Assembly (NCBI GenBank): GCA_004151065.3
Contig: NWUY0300021800.1
Span: 1-20,195 of the forward strand
Direction of reading: 5' to 3'
Length of the DNA: 20,195 nt
Source: Larix sibirica
Lineage: Eukaryota; Streptophyta; Pinopsida; Pinales; Pinaceae
Shown here: positions 1 to 9,379 of the stretch, piece by piece
Layout: every line of letters begins with the position of its first letter
Numbering within the stretch: position 1 is the first letter of the stretch
Position numbers and translations under genes: made by a program
Notes under the pieces: model-generated
What the model was told of the DNA's origin: nothing
The model's input: the letters and a program-made list of their open reading frames with translations, nothing else
The model's database searches: none

Positions 1-2
1 CA

Positions 3-257
3 TGAGTCATGAGATCATTTAATACAATCTCTCTAGGTGCAACCACATGTTTTGACCACTTACCTCAAGGTGATTCCATGAGTCCATGTAAAGCCCTCAT
101 GGAATTTAATTACCTACTCATGAAAAACTCATTGGTTTTCACCAATGTTTCCCATCCTTTAAGCTTAAATATGAAGAACCCGTGAGTGGACTTTGATCCA
201 CTTATGTGTATATGATTCACGAAATCATTTAATGCAATCTCTTTGTGTGCAACTACC
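3..257. repeat. Diverged direct repeat, offset 210 bp
   Basis: Bases 3-47 (core ATCATTTAATACAATCTCT then GGTGCAACCAC) recur at 213-257 with several substitutions. The DNA between and around the copies contains no recognisable gene. It could be the edge of an unclassified repeat entering from the left of the window. Confidence 0.5.
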
Positions 258-382
258 CATTGGATAACTACTTTAAAATGACCTCAAAAAAACCCTCATA
301 AAAAAATTGAGCATAACAACTTTGGACAATTACAACCTAAATATAAATATTCTTGCCTATTATATTTTTCTATTTCACCGTG

Positions 383-643
383 TCCATTGATATTGAGGAA
401 TTTCATGCTTTTTAAATATAAATATTTTGTCTTAGATTTAAAAATATATATATATATCAAATGAGAAAGCTGAAAAGAGATATTGCAATATATCTAAGTG
501 AGTCGAAATAATAATCCATTGATATTGACGAATTTTATGTTTTTTTAAATAAATATTTTCTCTTACAGTTTAAGAGAATTTATCAAATGAGAAAGATGAA
601 AAGAGATATTGCAATTTATTTAAGTGAGTCCAAATAATCATCC
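383..643. repeat. Two-copy tandem duplication, period 132 bp
   Basis: Copy 1 (383-514) and copy 2 (515-643) both begin TCCATTGATATTGA and contain ATCAAATGAGAAAG and AAAAGAGATATTGCAAT. They end GTGAGTC-AAATAAT. The copies differ by scattered substitutions and small indels, including a TATATATATA run found only in copy 1. The pair lies about 175 bp beyond the poly(A) signal of the CLE gene. Bases 644-818 hold nothing else I can name. Confidence 0.8.
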
Positions 644-818
644 CGTTTTAGTAACTTTCGCAGCTTTAGTTTTCAATATTCAATTACGCCGGGCACTTAA
701 ATATATAGAAAAGAGATCCAGGGAAAAAGAAAACTATTTTATATATATTTTAGTCCTGTACATATGGCAGCGTTAAAACGGTAGCCATAGCCTTTGACAG
801 GTTGGGTCTAGTTATTTG

Positions 819-824
819 TTTATT
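819..824 (-). terminator. AATAAA poly(A) signal of the CLE gene
   Basis: AATAAA occurs on the minus strand 57 nt after the TAA stop of the CLE gene. That is the right distance for a short plant 3' untranslated region and independently supports the direction and end of the gene model. The hexamer alone is weak evidence in AT-rich DNA. Confidence 0.45.
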
Positions 825-880
825 GCATACTTCTTGATTCCAGAAGATGATATGCCGATACTATTAATGGGGTTTTATCT

Positions 881-1836
881 TTACAATCCTTTGCCACTGT
901 GGTGATGAGCATCCGGTCCCCCGGGAATCTCTCTTTTCGTATAGAATTTCCTCTCCTTCTTCGATATTCTCGACCCTCCGGTTTCAGTTTCCGTTTCATC
1001 AAGTTGCCGGACAGTAAGATATTGATAACCGCTATCCTGATAAATCTGCGTTGAAATTATGCAGTAATTAGTAATGATCTAGCTGGACTGAACGAGTCAC
1101 AATAATTCGTTCAATGATTGTATTGAAGAAAAACCTCAGGCGAGGGATGGCGATGATTCGAATATTTAACGACAGCTTCATCGGTTCTTTCCCTGTGATG
1201 TTTTGCAGCTACCATTTCTTGCCCTCTGATTCCTGTTTATAATTAGTTCGAGATCAATATCTCAATGTCTTTCGACATCATAAATCACATTATTTACTGA
1301 CCAATATCTCAAAATCTTCAACATTTTATGCTTAAAATACATCAGGAAGGATTAAACATAATTGTATTCAGAGTATGAGCGAGTATTTTTGTATGCATTA
1401 ATTGTTAGGTATTTACAGTTCATTAAAGATATGCATTTAAGGAAATCACTATGAAAATAAAAGCAATGAACCCTAAAATAGATTGCTTTTTAATCATAAT
1501 AAGAAAGATGTAATAAATGAACATAGATGAATGTATTCACTCCAGAGGTGATAATTTGTAAACACAATCCGCGCCCAATAAAGTACCTAAGTTAGTTGAA
1601 GCTTCCGACACCAAGATATGAACTGAAACATTCTGAAACAGATATTTAAAAAAACCTATTAAAATTTACTTCTATTTGTTATCACTAAATAATGCGATGG
1701 GGAACTGAATACCTTTACTGTCAATGGCGATGAAGCTCTTAGAACGGACACGTGACGTTGCGATCTGAAAGAGTGTAACACTGACCAGCAACGTCAGAAT
1801 GACAATTGCAGGAACCCATCTAAACTGGTTCGTCAT
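881..1836 (-). CDS. CLE: CLE peptide hormone precursor, three exons
   Basis: Encodes a small secreted precursor of about 102 residues. CLE peptides are cut out of such precursors in the apoplast and bind leucine-rich-repeat receptor kinases to control meristem or vascular cell fate. Proposed exons on the minus strand are 1836-1713, 1232-1213 (20 nt) and 1045-881. Exon 1 starts at the only ATG after the TATA-like box. It gives MTNQFRWVPAIVILTLLVSV and onward, a short polar start plus a hydrophobic core, so a signal peptide likely cleaved near residue 28. It ends AAAG|GTATTC in phase 1. The microexon GAATCAGAGGGCAAGAAATG lies between AAACAG and GTAGCT and returns the frame to phase 0. Exon 3 follows CAACGCAG, with a branch-point-like CTAAT 22 nt upstream. 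It ends KREIPGGPDAHHHSGKGL-stop. REIPGGPDAHHH (about residues 86-97) fits the 12-residue CLE consensus R-x-V-P-x-G-P-D/N-P-x-H-H/N and is close to the RLSPGGPDPxHH type, with Ala where Pro is usual at position 9. A charged, variable middle region and a basic stretch before the motif are typical. The motif is seen directly; the splice model is inferred. Confidence 0.75.
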
Positions 1837-1930
1837 ATATAAAATCTTCTGTTAAGCGGCTGCAGAAACGATTTAAAGAAGGCGAACTGATTTTGCAAAC
1901 TGAGCTGATATAGATTAGGGAGAAAAACCA

Positions 1931-1941
1931 ATTTAAATAGC
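1931..1941 (-). promoter_or_regulatory. TATA-like box of the CLE gene
   Basis: On the minus strand the sequence reads GCTATTTAAATTGG, about 100 nt before the proposed start codon at 1836. No other ATG lies between this site and the start codon. That leaves room for a transcription start about 30 nt downstream and a 5' leader of roughly 65-70 nt. AT-rich surroundings make chance matches common. Confidence 0.4.
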
Positions 1942-2756
1942 AAAGCACCATGGATTACGTTTTCCGATTGTTATCCACAACGCCGTCATTTCCTTCCGTA
2001 GAGACTGAATTTCTAAAGTTTGGCGCAGTTGGCATGGCACTAATAATTGTCTCTCGCCACTCCACTAATGAATGTCCCCTCTTCTTAAAGAATGGAAGCC
2101 TGCAACGAAGATGGCCATTGTACATGTCGTGGAAGGGAGGGACATGAAGAGGTGGCTGTGAGTACAAAAGGGAACAAAAGGGCGGTTCAGTGTAGCTCGT
2201 CCCATAAACACTCACCATGTCTTCTTTAGATATGATAAATTAATTTTGATACAATAACTTATGCTCTTGCCATCATTAAAATAGAAGAAGTCATCTCAAT
2301 GCGAAGCAGTGACGTTAGCGATGTGTTGAAACCAAAACGAGATTGTCGGTCATACAAATAGAAATAAAATATAAAGAATTTGATTTGGATCGGCTGCATT
2401 AAGGGTTGTTAGGAGAGCAGTTTATTCTCCATACATTTTAAATAATAATTACACATAGGTGTTTATATCTTTATAGTTGGTGGACTAGCATTTATGCTTG
2501 TCTAATCTAAAATTGAGCGTGCTTTTCTTTCTTCAGTCAAACCGTAAAGCTTCAAAAGGTTGGTTCCGGTCGATAAAAAAGCTTCCCAAACTTCCCAAAC
2601 ACGTGTTCGATAAATAAAAGATGGTGTTTTCCAAGGGTCCGACAAGTGTTTATATATCTGAGATCAGGAACTCACTTTTGTTAATAGGAAATTCGATTAT
2701 TTGCTTTTGCTTTGGCCTGCGAGCTTGAATTCGAAAGTAGAGGAATTTGTTCTAAT
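1942..2756. other. Upstream flank of the CLE gene, no gene seen
   Basis: This is the 5' flank of the minus-strand CLE gene and would contain its promoter. Short open frames overlap on both strands between 1950 and 2218, but none resembles a known protein and none has a convincing start or splice context. The sequence around 1955-2218 is somewhat less AT-rich than its surroundings. No repeat or RNA gene was recognised. Confidence 0.4.
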
Positions 2757-3094
2757 AGTTGATGTATGGATAATTCTTAATTGATGTATAGATAAGAAGC
2801 TTTGTGAAAGACAACAAGTAATATGTAACATATTATTTATTTGTGAAGGTAATTGTTGGCCTATGTGCTATTCACCAACTACAAGTTAAGTGGTTGTGTT
2901 AGTAGAATTTGGAGTTGACTAACACTTCCGATTATTTCACAAGGATGAGACAAGTACACTATCGAGATTGATTTTATGACAGTCGTTCCAAATTCGAATA
3001 AAGAAGAAAAAAAATATAAAAAATTGCTGATGCATGAATAAGTTCTAGTTGATGCATGTATAGCTCTTGTTTGATGCATGGATACCAACATATA
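2757..3094. repeat. Clusters of a 22-bp TTGATGCATGGATA-type repeat
   Basis: Units start at 2761 and 2783 (GATGTATGGATA, GATGTATAGATA) and at 3029, 3051 and 3073 (GATGCATGAATA, GATGCATGTATA, GATGCATGGATA). Spacing is exactly 22 bp in both clusters. The intervening bases also partly match (for example TTCTA / TCTTG). A looser copy, TTGATTCATGG, follows near 3098. The shared unit and shared period suggest the two clusters have a common origin. Confidence 0.7.
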
Positions 3095-3160
3095 ACTTGA
3101 TTCATGGGACTTAACTTGTACTCTATAGGTGTTCAATAAACACACTTTAAATGGTTATGC

Positions 3161-3475
3161 TAATTTAAATTACATATATAATTATAATTATAGACATGAC
3201 TATCTATTTCACTTTATTATTTATCATTTTTTACTTTTATCAAGTTTATCAAGTTTATACATATAAATGAGCAAAAATTTATATTTTTTACTTTTATCAA
3301 GTTTATACATATAAATGAGCAAAAATACGTAAGTCTAATAAGTGAGTCTTAATTTAAATCACATATATAATTATAATTATAGGTTTCACCATCTATTACA
3401 CTTTGTTATTTCTCTTCTTTTACTTGTATTAAGTTTATATGTCTAACAATGAGAAAATATAACAATTCTAATAAG
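3161..3475. repeat. Nested AT-rich tandem repeats, 189 bp with a 58-bp duplication inside
   Basis: The block starting TAATTTAAATTACATATATA at 3161 recurs at 3350, a period of 189 bp, including the CATATATAATTATAATTATAG stretch (up to one base different) and a diverged downstream half. Inside the first copy, TTTTTTACTTTTATCAAG through AAATGAGCAAAAAT is itself doubled (3227 and 3285, period 58). The second 189-bp copy has only one version of that inner unit, so the inner duplication probably came later. From 3476 to about 4640 I see only AT-rich non-coding DNA. Confidence 0.75.
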
Positions 3476-4639
3476 GGAGTATATATAAAGGGAGATGATT
3501 GTACATAGTTACTTTAATGTGTATGACATGTAGGTGATGCAAATTAAGTGGGATTTATTACAAGTATAATTAGTTGATACATGTACTTACTGTTAATTTA
3601 GATCGAGATTTAGGCACACATTGATAAGAATATATTAGTAAATGTCTTGCTTACTCAATGCCATTTAATTTCTAAAATGATGTACATGTTGTTAATTAAA
3701 GATTATTGTCCATGGTTATGAATTTTAATGTTTATGTTGTCGGAACCATGATGAAATTAACTATATTTATATGTGAGTGTAATTTCATCGGTATTCCAAC
3801 ATCAATTCATCAATTCAAAGGTGTAGTTTTAAGATTGGTCTAACAACGTCTTGTTAGCTATGTGATAACTTCTTCATTACTTCATTTTTCTTTATTGTTG
3901 TAAAATTATCTATATTGTACCAATGTCTGTAAAATTATCTTACAGAAGCCTTGTTAGACAATGTGTCATCTTCTTCTCAAAGAATATATTTTATTATTAA
4001 TTTCAAACATCTTCCATCCCACCAATGTTTGTGGTATATCAAGGATATCAATTGGGAATAGGTGGGTCAATCCCTAGCCAATGTTCTTGCTATACTCCGA
4101 TATGGGTGGGACATAAAATTTCGAGCATCCAAATCCTTTTAAAGATATACACATGTATGATAATTATTTAAATATAAACTTAGGTAATCAAAAATACCAC
4201 ATGTGATTCCCATTCCTCAAATCTACAAAGACTCCTCATAAATTTCTCGAGAAATTCTCCACGAATTATGCACTATGGTCTCTAGGCCAGTATCCCATAG
4301 AATGAATCACTAGCTAAGAAACATAACTCCCCCATAGTGATATTAGCTTTATATTGCACCCACATAAAAATCTAGTTGCATCTTATAAATAAACAAGATG
4401 AGTGGCATTGCAACATGTCCCTGCTTTTAATGTTTGTTTTCTATTTTTTTAAAAAGCAAATTTTTAACAACTATTGATTTTATTGTTTGAGGTTTTCAAA
4501 TTCCTCACATATTTTGTGTAAGATTTTTACTACATATCTAAAAGAGCTCAAGAATAGATAATAAAATATTTTTTGGTACATCTTTATTGTTTTATGCTTC
4601 CATTGATTTTTTATACATCTCGATTGTTTTCTGCTTCCC

Positions 4640-5135
4640 AATGGTTGAAACTTGTAAATAGATTTCATATTCTTATGAGCTTACCAAGTGATTGACTAGT
4701 TCATGATGGAGTACACTTTGCATGTTATGATACCTGCAATGACTATAATGTTTCCACCTAATGTTTTTTCTATCATGAAAGAAGAGATGTGATCACCTAG
4801 TTTCTCTACTAGATTCATTGACTTGAAACCTGTAACATAGATAGATGCCTGCACCTGTATGCCTCCATGTGATAAAAATATTGATGCCTCCACTTGATAA
4901 ATAGATTTTATGTCTTTGTATGATTGAATGTGTCAATAGATTTCATGTCTCCTAGGCTTACGAGTGGGGAAGAGGTGACATAGCTTCTTCAGGGTAGTCA
5001 ATGAAAGAATAACTGATCTCTTAGAAACCAATGTTTCGAATACATCATAACTGAATTGACCTGCTTCTTTCTTAGTGAATGGGTCAATGTTAAGGCCCAC
5101 CTCTTTCCTATTGAATCGATTAGTCAAACTCATAG
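4640..5135. other. Unassigned stretch with recurring TAGATTTCATGTCT-like words
   Basis: AAATAGATTTCATATTC (near 4656), AAATAGATTTTATGTCT (near 4899) and CAATAGATTTCATGTCT (near 4934) are related words, with similar following bases (TTATGAGCTTACC against CTAGGCTTACGAG). This suggests an old, diverged duplication. Short minus-strand open frames cover parts of it (4696-4893 and 4933-5133) but match no family I know, so I do not call a gene. Confidence 0.3.
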
Positions 5136-5271
5136 GGTGTCATCCAATAAGTTCAATGGTGGATGTTCAATTGTTTGATCTCTTAGCGGTAGTGGCTCTT
5201 GAGGTCTCAAGGCCCCATCACTAGAATCCTAGATTAGTCTCCTGATCTCCTTTTCCCTATTGTTTCTATAG

Positions 5272-5530
5272 TTACAGGAGCACATCGACTTGAGTGGACA
5301 ACTGATCACTTCCAACTACATTGTCTCCCTAATTAGAGTGGAGCTTATTTCCGATCCAACAATTCTCGAAGTGACAAAGGGATTGGTCCTTTGCTTTAGC
5401 TCTAAAAATTGACTTATATTCGGAAGCGCAATCTCTGTGGACACTACGCCCCCACTAGCTCACACTTACCCAAAATCTATTGTGACCAATATTTGCCTGA
5501 ACCTTTCTGGTTGTAGCTTCTCCTAAGTTC
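5272..5530 (+). pseudogene. Unidentified coding-like relic
   Basis: One plus-strand frame stays readable with few stops. It begins LQEHIDLSGQLITSNY and continues VSLIRVELISDPTILEVTKG. A TGA lies near 5425 and the frame ends at a TAA near 5524. The composition (IRVELISDPTILEVT) looks protein-like rather than random, and resembles the N-terminal parts of repeat-associated plant proteins, but I cannot name the family. No start codon or splice context was found. It may belong with the open frame at 5788-6066. Confidence 0.25.
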
Positions 5531-5787
5531 AATTGATCATTATTATTGCTAAAAATGGAATCTAATTTAGGTCTAGATATATGTGCAAGAGATATTTGTA
5601 AGATGAACTAGTAAAGTCTACTCCCATAGTTAGATGCAATAGTAAAGCCAAAATAACAAATGAAACACTTGTTTACAAACTTAGTCACACGATCAAAGGA
5701 TTTGTTTCCATTATAGATTTGAGATACATTCGAGGAATGGCCATGTGTTGAACCCTTAACGTAGCCGTATGTGCATATGTTGCCTCC

Positions 5788-6066
5788 TTGTTTACTGTTC
5801 TATTTTATAAGCCCTTAGCTTCTTTGTTGGGCCGAAGGTTTAATGCTAAATTTCATAGGTTCTTGGTACTATGGATTTGGGATCATTCACCTTCCCCTCA
5901 ACTTGGAAATAACATTAACGGACCAGTTCTTATGATGAGAGCAGTGGGAGTTCAAGGCGGTCGGAGGTGGTCACTCAAGGTGGATGAGTGGCAGGTTCCT
6001 TTCAATCTGGCAGCAGCTGGACGCAGCTGCCACATAGAATCTGCAAGGTTGTGCACCAACTCGTAG
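5788..6066 (+). pseudogene. Unidentified 92-codon open frame, possible repeat-associated relic
   Basis: An ATG-initiated frame of 92 codons with a plausible protein composition: a hydrophobic/aromatic patch (FHRFLVLWIWDHSP, around residues 23-36), then GGRRWSLKVDEWQVPFN. The aromatic patch is loosely like the plant mobile domain of some transposase-derived proteins, but this is only an impression. The last part of the frame runs into the 59-bp tandem repeat at 6036, which argues against an intact gene. Confidence 0.2.
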
Positions 6067-6153
6067 GGAAGTGGAAGTGTACATTTAATGTTAGAGAATC
6101 TGCAAAGTTGCACACCCACTCACAAGAAAGTGGAAGTGTACATTTAATGTTAA
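6036..6153. repeat. Two-copy tandem duplication, period 59 bp
   Basis: Both copies (from 6036 and 6095) contain AGAATCTGCAA-GTTG and then AAGTGGAAGTGTACATTTAA. They differ mainly in the middle, GTGCACCAACTCGTAGGG against CACACCCACTCACAAGAA. No gene is visible from 6154 to 6735. Confidence 0.8.
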
Positions 6154-6739
6154 AGAAGTAATGCTATAGTATTTCTAGCATCACCAGGTTTGATAAAAGA
6201 CTACCGAGCAATGCCCACTTTAACGAAAGATTTGTTCAAGAACAATGAGCACTCTGCCTCGTGATGAGGGCAAATGAGAGTATAAAAGTGTGTGATTGGT
6301 TGATAAAAAGTACTGCCGATTTTGATTCGTTGCTAAAAAGTTTTATTCATAATCTCAAATGAAGAACATAAAATAAATGGTTCAAATTCAAATTACGGCA
6401 AGGTCGTTCATAGAGCGAATGAAGAATGGTAAGTAGATAAAGTGTTCCATTGGTGCCGAATATGTTATTTTCCACTTACATATTCTAACACATGTGTAAC
6501 CTCAAGCTTTTTTATTCATAGTACATGGTGAAGAAATGGTTAAAACAACATTTTTGCATATTATAACCTGTGTGAACATTGTGCGATTACTTTCTCCTCG
6601 TTATTATTATTGGCAATCTTATAAAATGTTAGTATACATTTATACCTTAAATTCTTATGTTATATGTTTTTGGAAAATTTTATGGAGAAACTTAATAATT
6701 GGTTCTTTATATTAATACATCCGTGGTATTTTTAATAAA

Positions 6740-6803
6740 CTTATCAATATACTATTACATATCACTTAAACTTACCAATATTCACTATTACATATCATTT
6801 TAA
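6740..6803. repeat. Two-copy tandem duplication, period 31 bp
   Basis: CTTATCAATATACTATTACA at 6740 and CTTACCAATATTCACTATTA at 6771 share most positions, with a short insertion in the second copy, and both continue into CATATCA. The flanking DNA is AT-rich and non-coding. Confidence 0.6.
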
Positions 6804-7154
6804 AATGGTTCAATTGAACACATATATGTATGAAACTAATCAAATTTTAACAAACATTTGTGACAACTAGTTAACATAACTATTTATAATAATTCCTCGT
6901 ATTATATATATAAAATGAAATGTTTCATATTATCACTGTATCAAAAATCATGTGCATATACCATCCTTATGCATTCATATAACATAAAAACAAGTATGGT
7001 TACATTCTAACTTATTCCAGCACCAAACATCCACATGTGGACTCATTTTCCTTTCGTTATTCCATATCAACCCTCCTTTAGAGCAGAAGAAAAGCATGCC
7101 TAAAATCCTAGTTTACTTTTTTTTAAACATTTATTGATTATCCTTAGAGTAGTT

Positions 7155-7216
7155 GCATTCACTTAATGATAAAATTGGTTTAAAAGCATTCACCTAATGA
7201 TAAAATTGGTTTAAAA
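7155..7216. repeat. Two-copy tandem duplication, period 31 bp
   Basis: GCATTCACTTAATGATAAAA at 7155 recurs at 7186 with one difference (T to C), each continuing TTGGTTTAAAA. The copies are almost identical, so this duplication is probably young. Confidence 0.85.
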
Positions 7217-7465
7217 AATTATTAAGTTGATTTTCAATGTCAAGCATCTATATGAAGAACGGTTTTCCTATCTTGTTACATTCCAACATTATTGTAAATA
7301 AAAGCATAAACTTTATATCTTATCTCAAATCCACACATTATATGCCTTACAATACATATTGCACATTGAAATTTAATAAAAAAATCTAGTGTTTAATATG
7401 TAGATATTTCTATTCAAAAAACATATTGATATCCATGTTTGAAAAAAATAACATTAAGTAAAATT

Positions 7466-7531
7466 TAACATTAAGCATGGACATAATATTTATTTTTCTA
7501 ACATTAAACATGAACACGATGTTTACTTTTC
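7466..7531. repeat. Two-copy tandem duplication, period 33 bp
   Basis: TAACATTAAGCATGGACATA at 7466 and TAACATTAAACATGAACACG at 7499 are related, each followed by a T-rich tail ending in TTTTC. Several substitutions separate the copies. Confidence 0.6.
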
Positions 7532-7556
7532 CTTATTCGGTATTGGTTAATATCTT

Positions 7557-7668
7557 TATAAAAGAGAATCATAATATTCAATTTTATAACCTACATACAT
7601 ATTAATGTTAACATGCTTATAAAAGAGAACCATAATTTTCAATTTTAAAACCTACATACATATTGGAT
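7557..7668. repeat. Two-copy tandem duplication, period 61 bp
   Basis: TATAAAAGAGAATCATAAT at 7557 and TATAAAAGAGAACCATAAT at 7618 open the copies. Both then have TTCAATTTTA-AACCTACATA and CATATT. Only a few substitutions separate them. Confidence 0.8.
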
Positions 7669-7870
7669 ATGAATTATTTTTCAAATAATTTTTATGTGTC
7701 TTCAAATCATATGCATTTAGACCTCATAATGGTATTGTTACAATGTTTAATTACATACAAAAAGAAAACAACACACATTTAGACTTGCTTTTCTAGCATT
7801 ATTACATGATAATGCTCTTGTACAAAAAGAAAAACATAAGCTTAAAAGGTGAGCTCAACTCGTTATTTGA

Positions 7871-7990
7871 TTTGTGATGGGCTCCAATAATAGCATAATT
7901 GGAGTAATCCTTTATATCTCATTTGTCATACCTTTGTGATGGGATCCAATAATAGCATAATTGTTGTAATCCTTTATATCTCATTTCTCA
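7871..7990. repeat. Two-copy tandem duplication, period 62 bp
   Basis: TTTGTGATGGGCTCCAATAA at 7871 and TTTGTGATGGGATCCAATAA at 7933 open the copies. Both contain TAGCATAATTG and TAATCCTTTATATCTCATTT. The close match suggests a recent event. From 7991 to about 9354 no gene is visible; part of that stretch may be the 5' LTR of the element that starts at the primer-binding site at 9363. Confidence 0.85.
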
Positions 7991-9362
7991 TACTTTCCCT
8001 TTCTCTTTTTACCCATCCTTTTGTCCATTTTGCTGAAGATTCAAACCTTCAAATTCCAAGGTAACAACATATTGGTAATGAGTCACTTTTATGTTTTTAA
8101 GAGTAATTAGAAGGAATAGTTAATAGTGGTTACTCTTGCAATTGTTCCAATAGTTTTATACATATTTCATGCTTGAAATCACAAAGGCTTTTGTAGGTTT
8201 GCGTCGGTTACATACATGGGGAATATTCATGATGTATTAGGCTAATTCTTTAATGTTTGGAACCAACATTTACTTACCTCAATTTAGGGATATGACCAAG
8301 CTTCCAATTGTGAGTAATAACATATTTATTCCAACAATTTAGTATCGGGTACGAGCATCAATATTTCAAGAGCCACACATTTGAATAGTACACTAGTGTA
8401 ACTATATGCATAAGAATTTAGGAGGAGATATTAACACCAGTTGTTAATAAACTTGTGGTTATAGTTGCATATAAAGGGAACTATTGTTATCACCCTTGGT
8501 TCAGAGCCTTGCATTAGATTGTCATATTTAATATTGTAACTGTTGAAGGGCATCGACCCATAGATATTGGGGTTAGCTTTATACAATTTTCTTTTCCATT
8601 GATCAGAGTTAACACTTAAGACTCTCTGAAGAGTTATAAAGGAGGATTGATCAAAACTTTATGGGATCGACGAGTGTTTGTTGTCGTGTTATTTTCTCTG
8701 ATTAATATAAGTTTCATCATTCTCCTTGTTAATATATGTTTGTGTGCACTCAACTTTAGGGACAAATATTATTATGTAGGGCCCACTCATTGATATAGTC
8801 CTCATCATCGCTGCTATTGTCCTCATCATACTATTCTTTTGTATTTTACTATATCGATTGTTTCTTTCATTTGATAGGCATATTTGATCTTCTCTATAAT
8901 TATGTGTTGTTTCAAATATATGGTAATCATCATATGTGTGATAGTTCTTAACCTTTGAACTCATCCACATAGCAGTAGTGCTAGGGTATAGTTTATAAAC
9001 ACTTCCACTAGCAATATAAGAGTCAACCAATGATTTTTAGATGTAATAGTTGTATATAAGTGTTAAGTTCTTTCTTTTCAAAATTATTTTTATTGATATT
9101 CTTTAATAGTGATTTTTAATTTGTTTTCTCAATATAAGATAGCTTACAGTGTGTGGAAATTTAGATTTTATCTATGAGTTGTAGAATGAAATGATTTGAT
9201 TAGAAGGTTCATAATTCATTCAATAAGCATGTTAAAAGTGCAATCTCTTTGACTCTGCATATACTATGCCGATGTCTCATAAGACTCAAAATAAATTATG
9301 ATTGATAAATTAAGTGTGTTGTAATTTCCCTTTTAAAGGGGATATAAAATTACAATATTTTT

Positions 9363-9379
9363 TGGTGTCATTACAGGGG
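9363..9379 (+). other. Mutated primer-binding site, tRNA-Asp type
   Basis: TGGTGTCATTACAGGGG matches the plant retrotransposon primer site TGGCGCCGTTGCCGGGG at 12 of 17 positions. Four of the five changes are C-to-T or G-to-A transitions. It is preceded by a T run, as is common in these elements, and lies upstream of gag, where a primer site should be. Confidence 0.6.

Noticed and set aside
820-1002. 60-codon minus-strand open frame rich in Arg and Lys
   Set aside because: It overlaps CLE exon 3 in another frame. The CLE frame has the recognised motif, stop and poly(A) context; this one has no similarity I know, so it is a shadow.
1950-2218. Overlapping open frames on both strands (65 and 87 codons)
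   Set aside because: They lie in the 5' flank of the CLE gene, oppose each other and match no family.
2879-3145. 88-codon minus-strand open frame
   Set aside because: It runs through the 22-bp repeat cluster; the periodic HAST/MHQT wording comes from the repeat and not from a protein.
8689-9030. 113-codon minus-strand open frame
   Set aside because: No domain recognised. It has an internal duplication (MMRTIA / MMRTIS), lies where the 5' LTR of the plus-strand element is expected and opposes that element. Chance frame in AT-rich DNA is likely.
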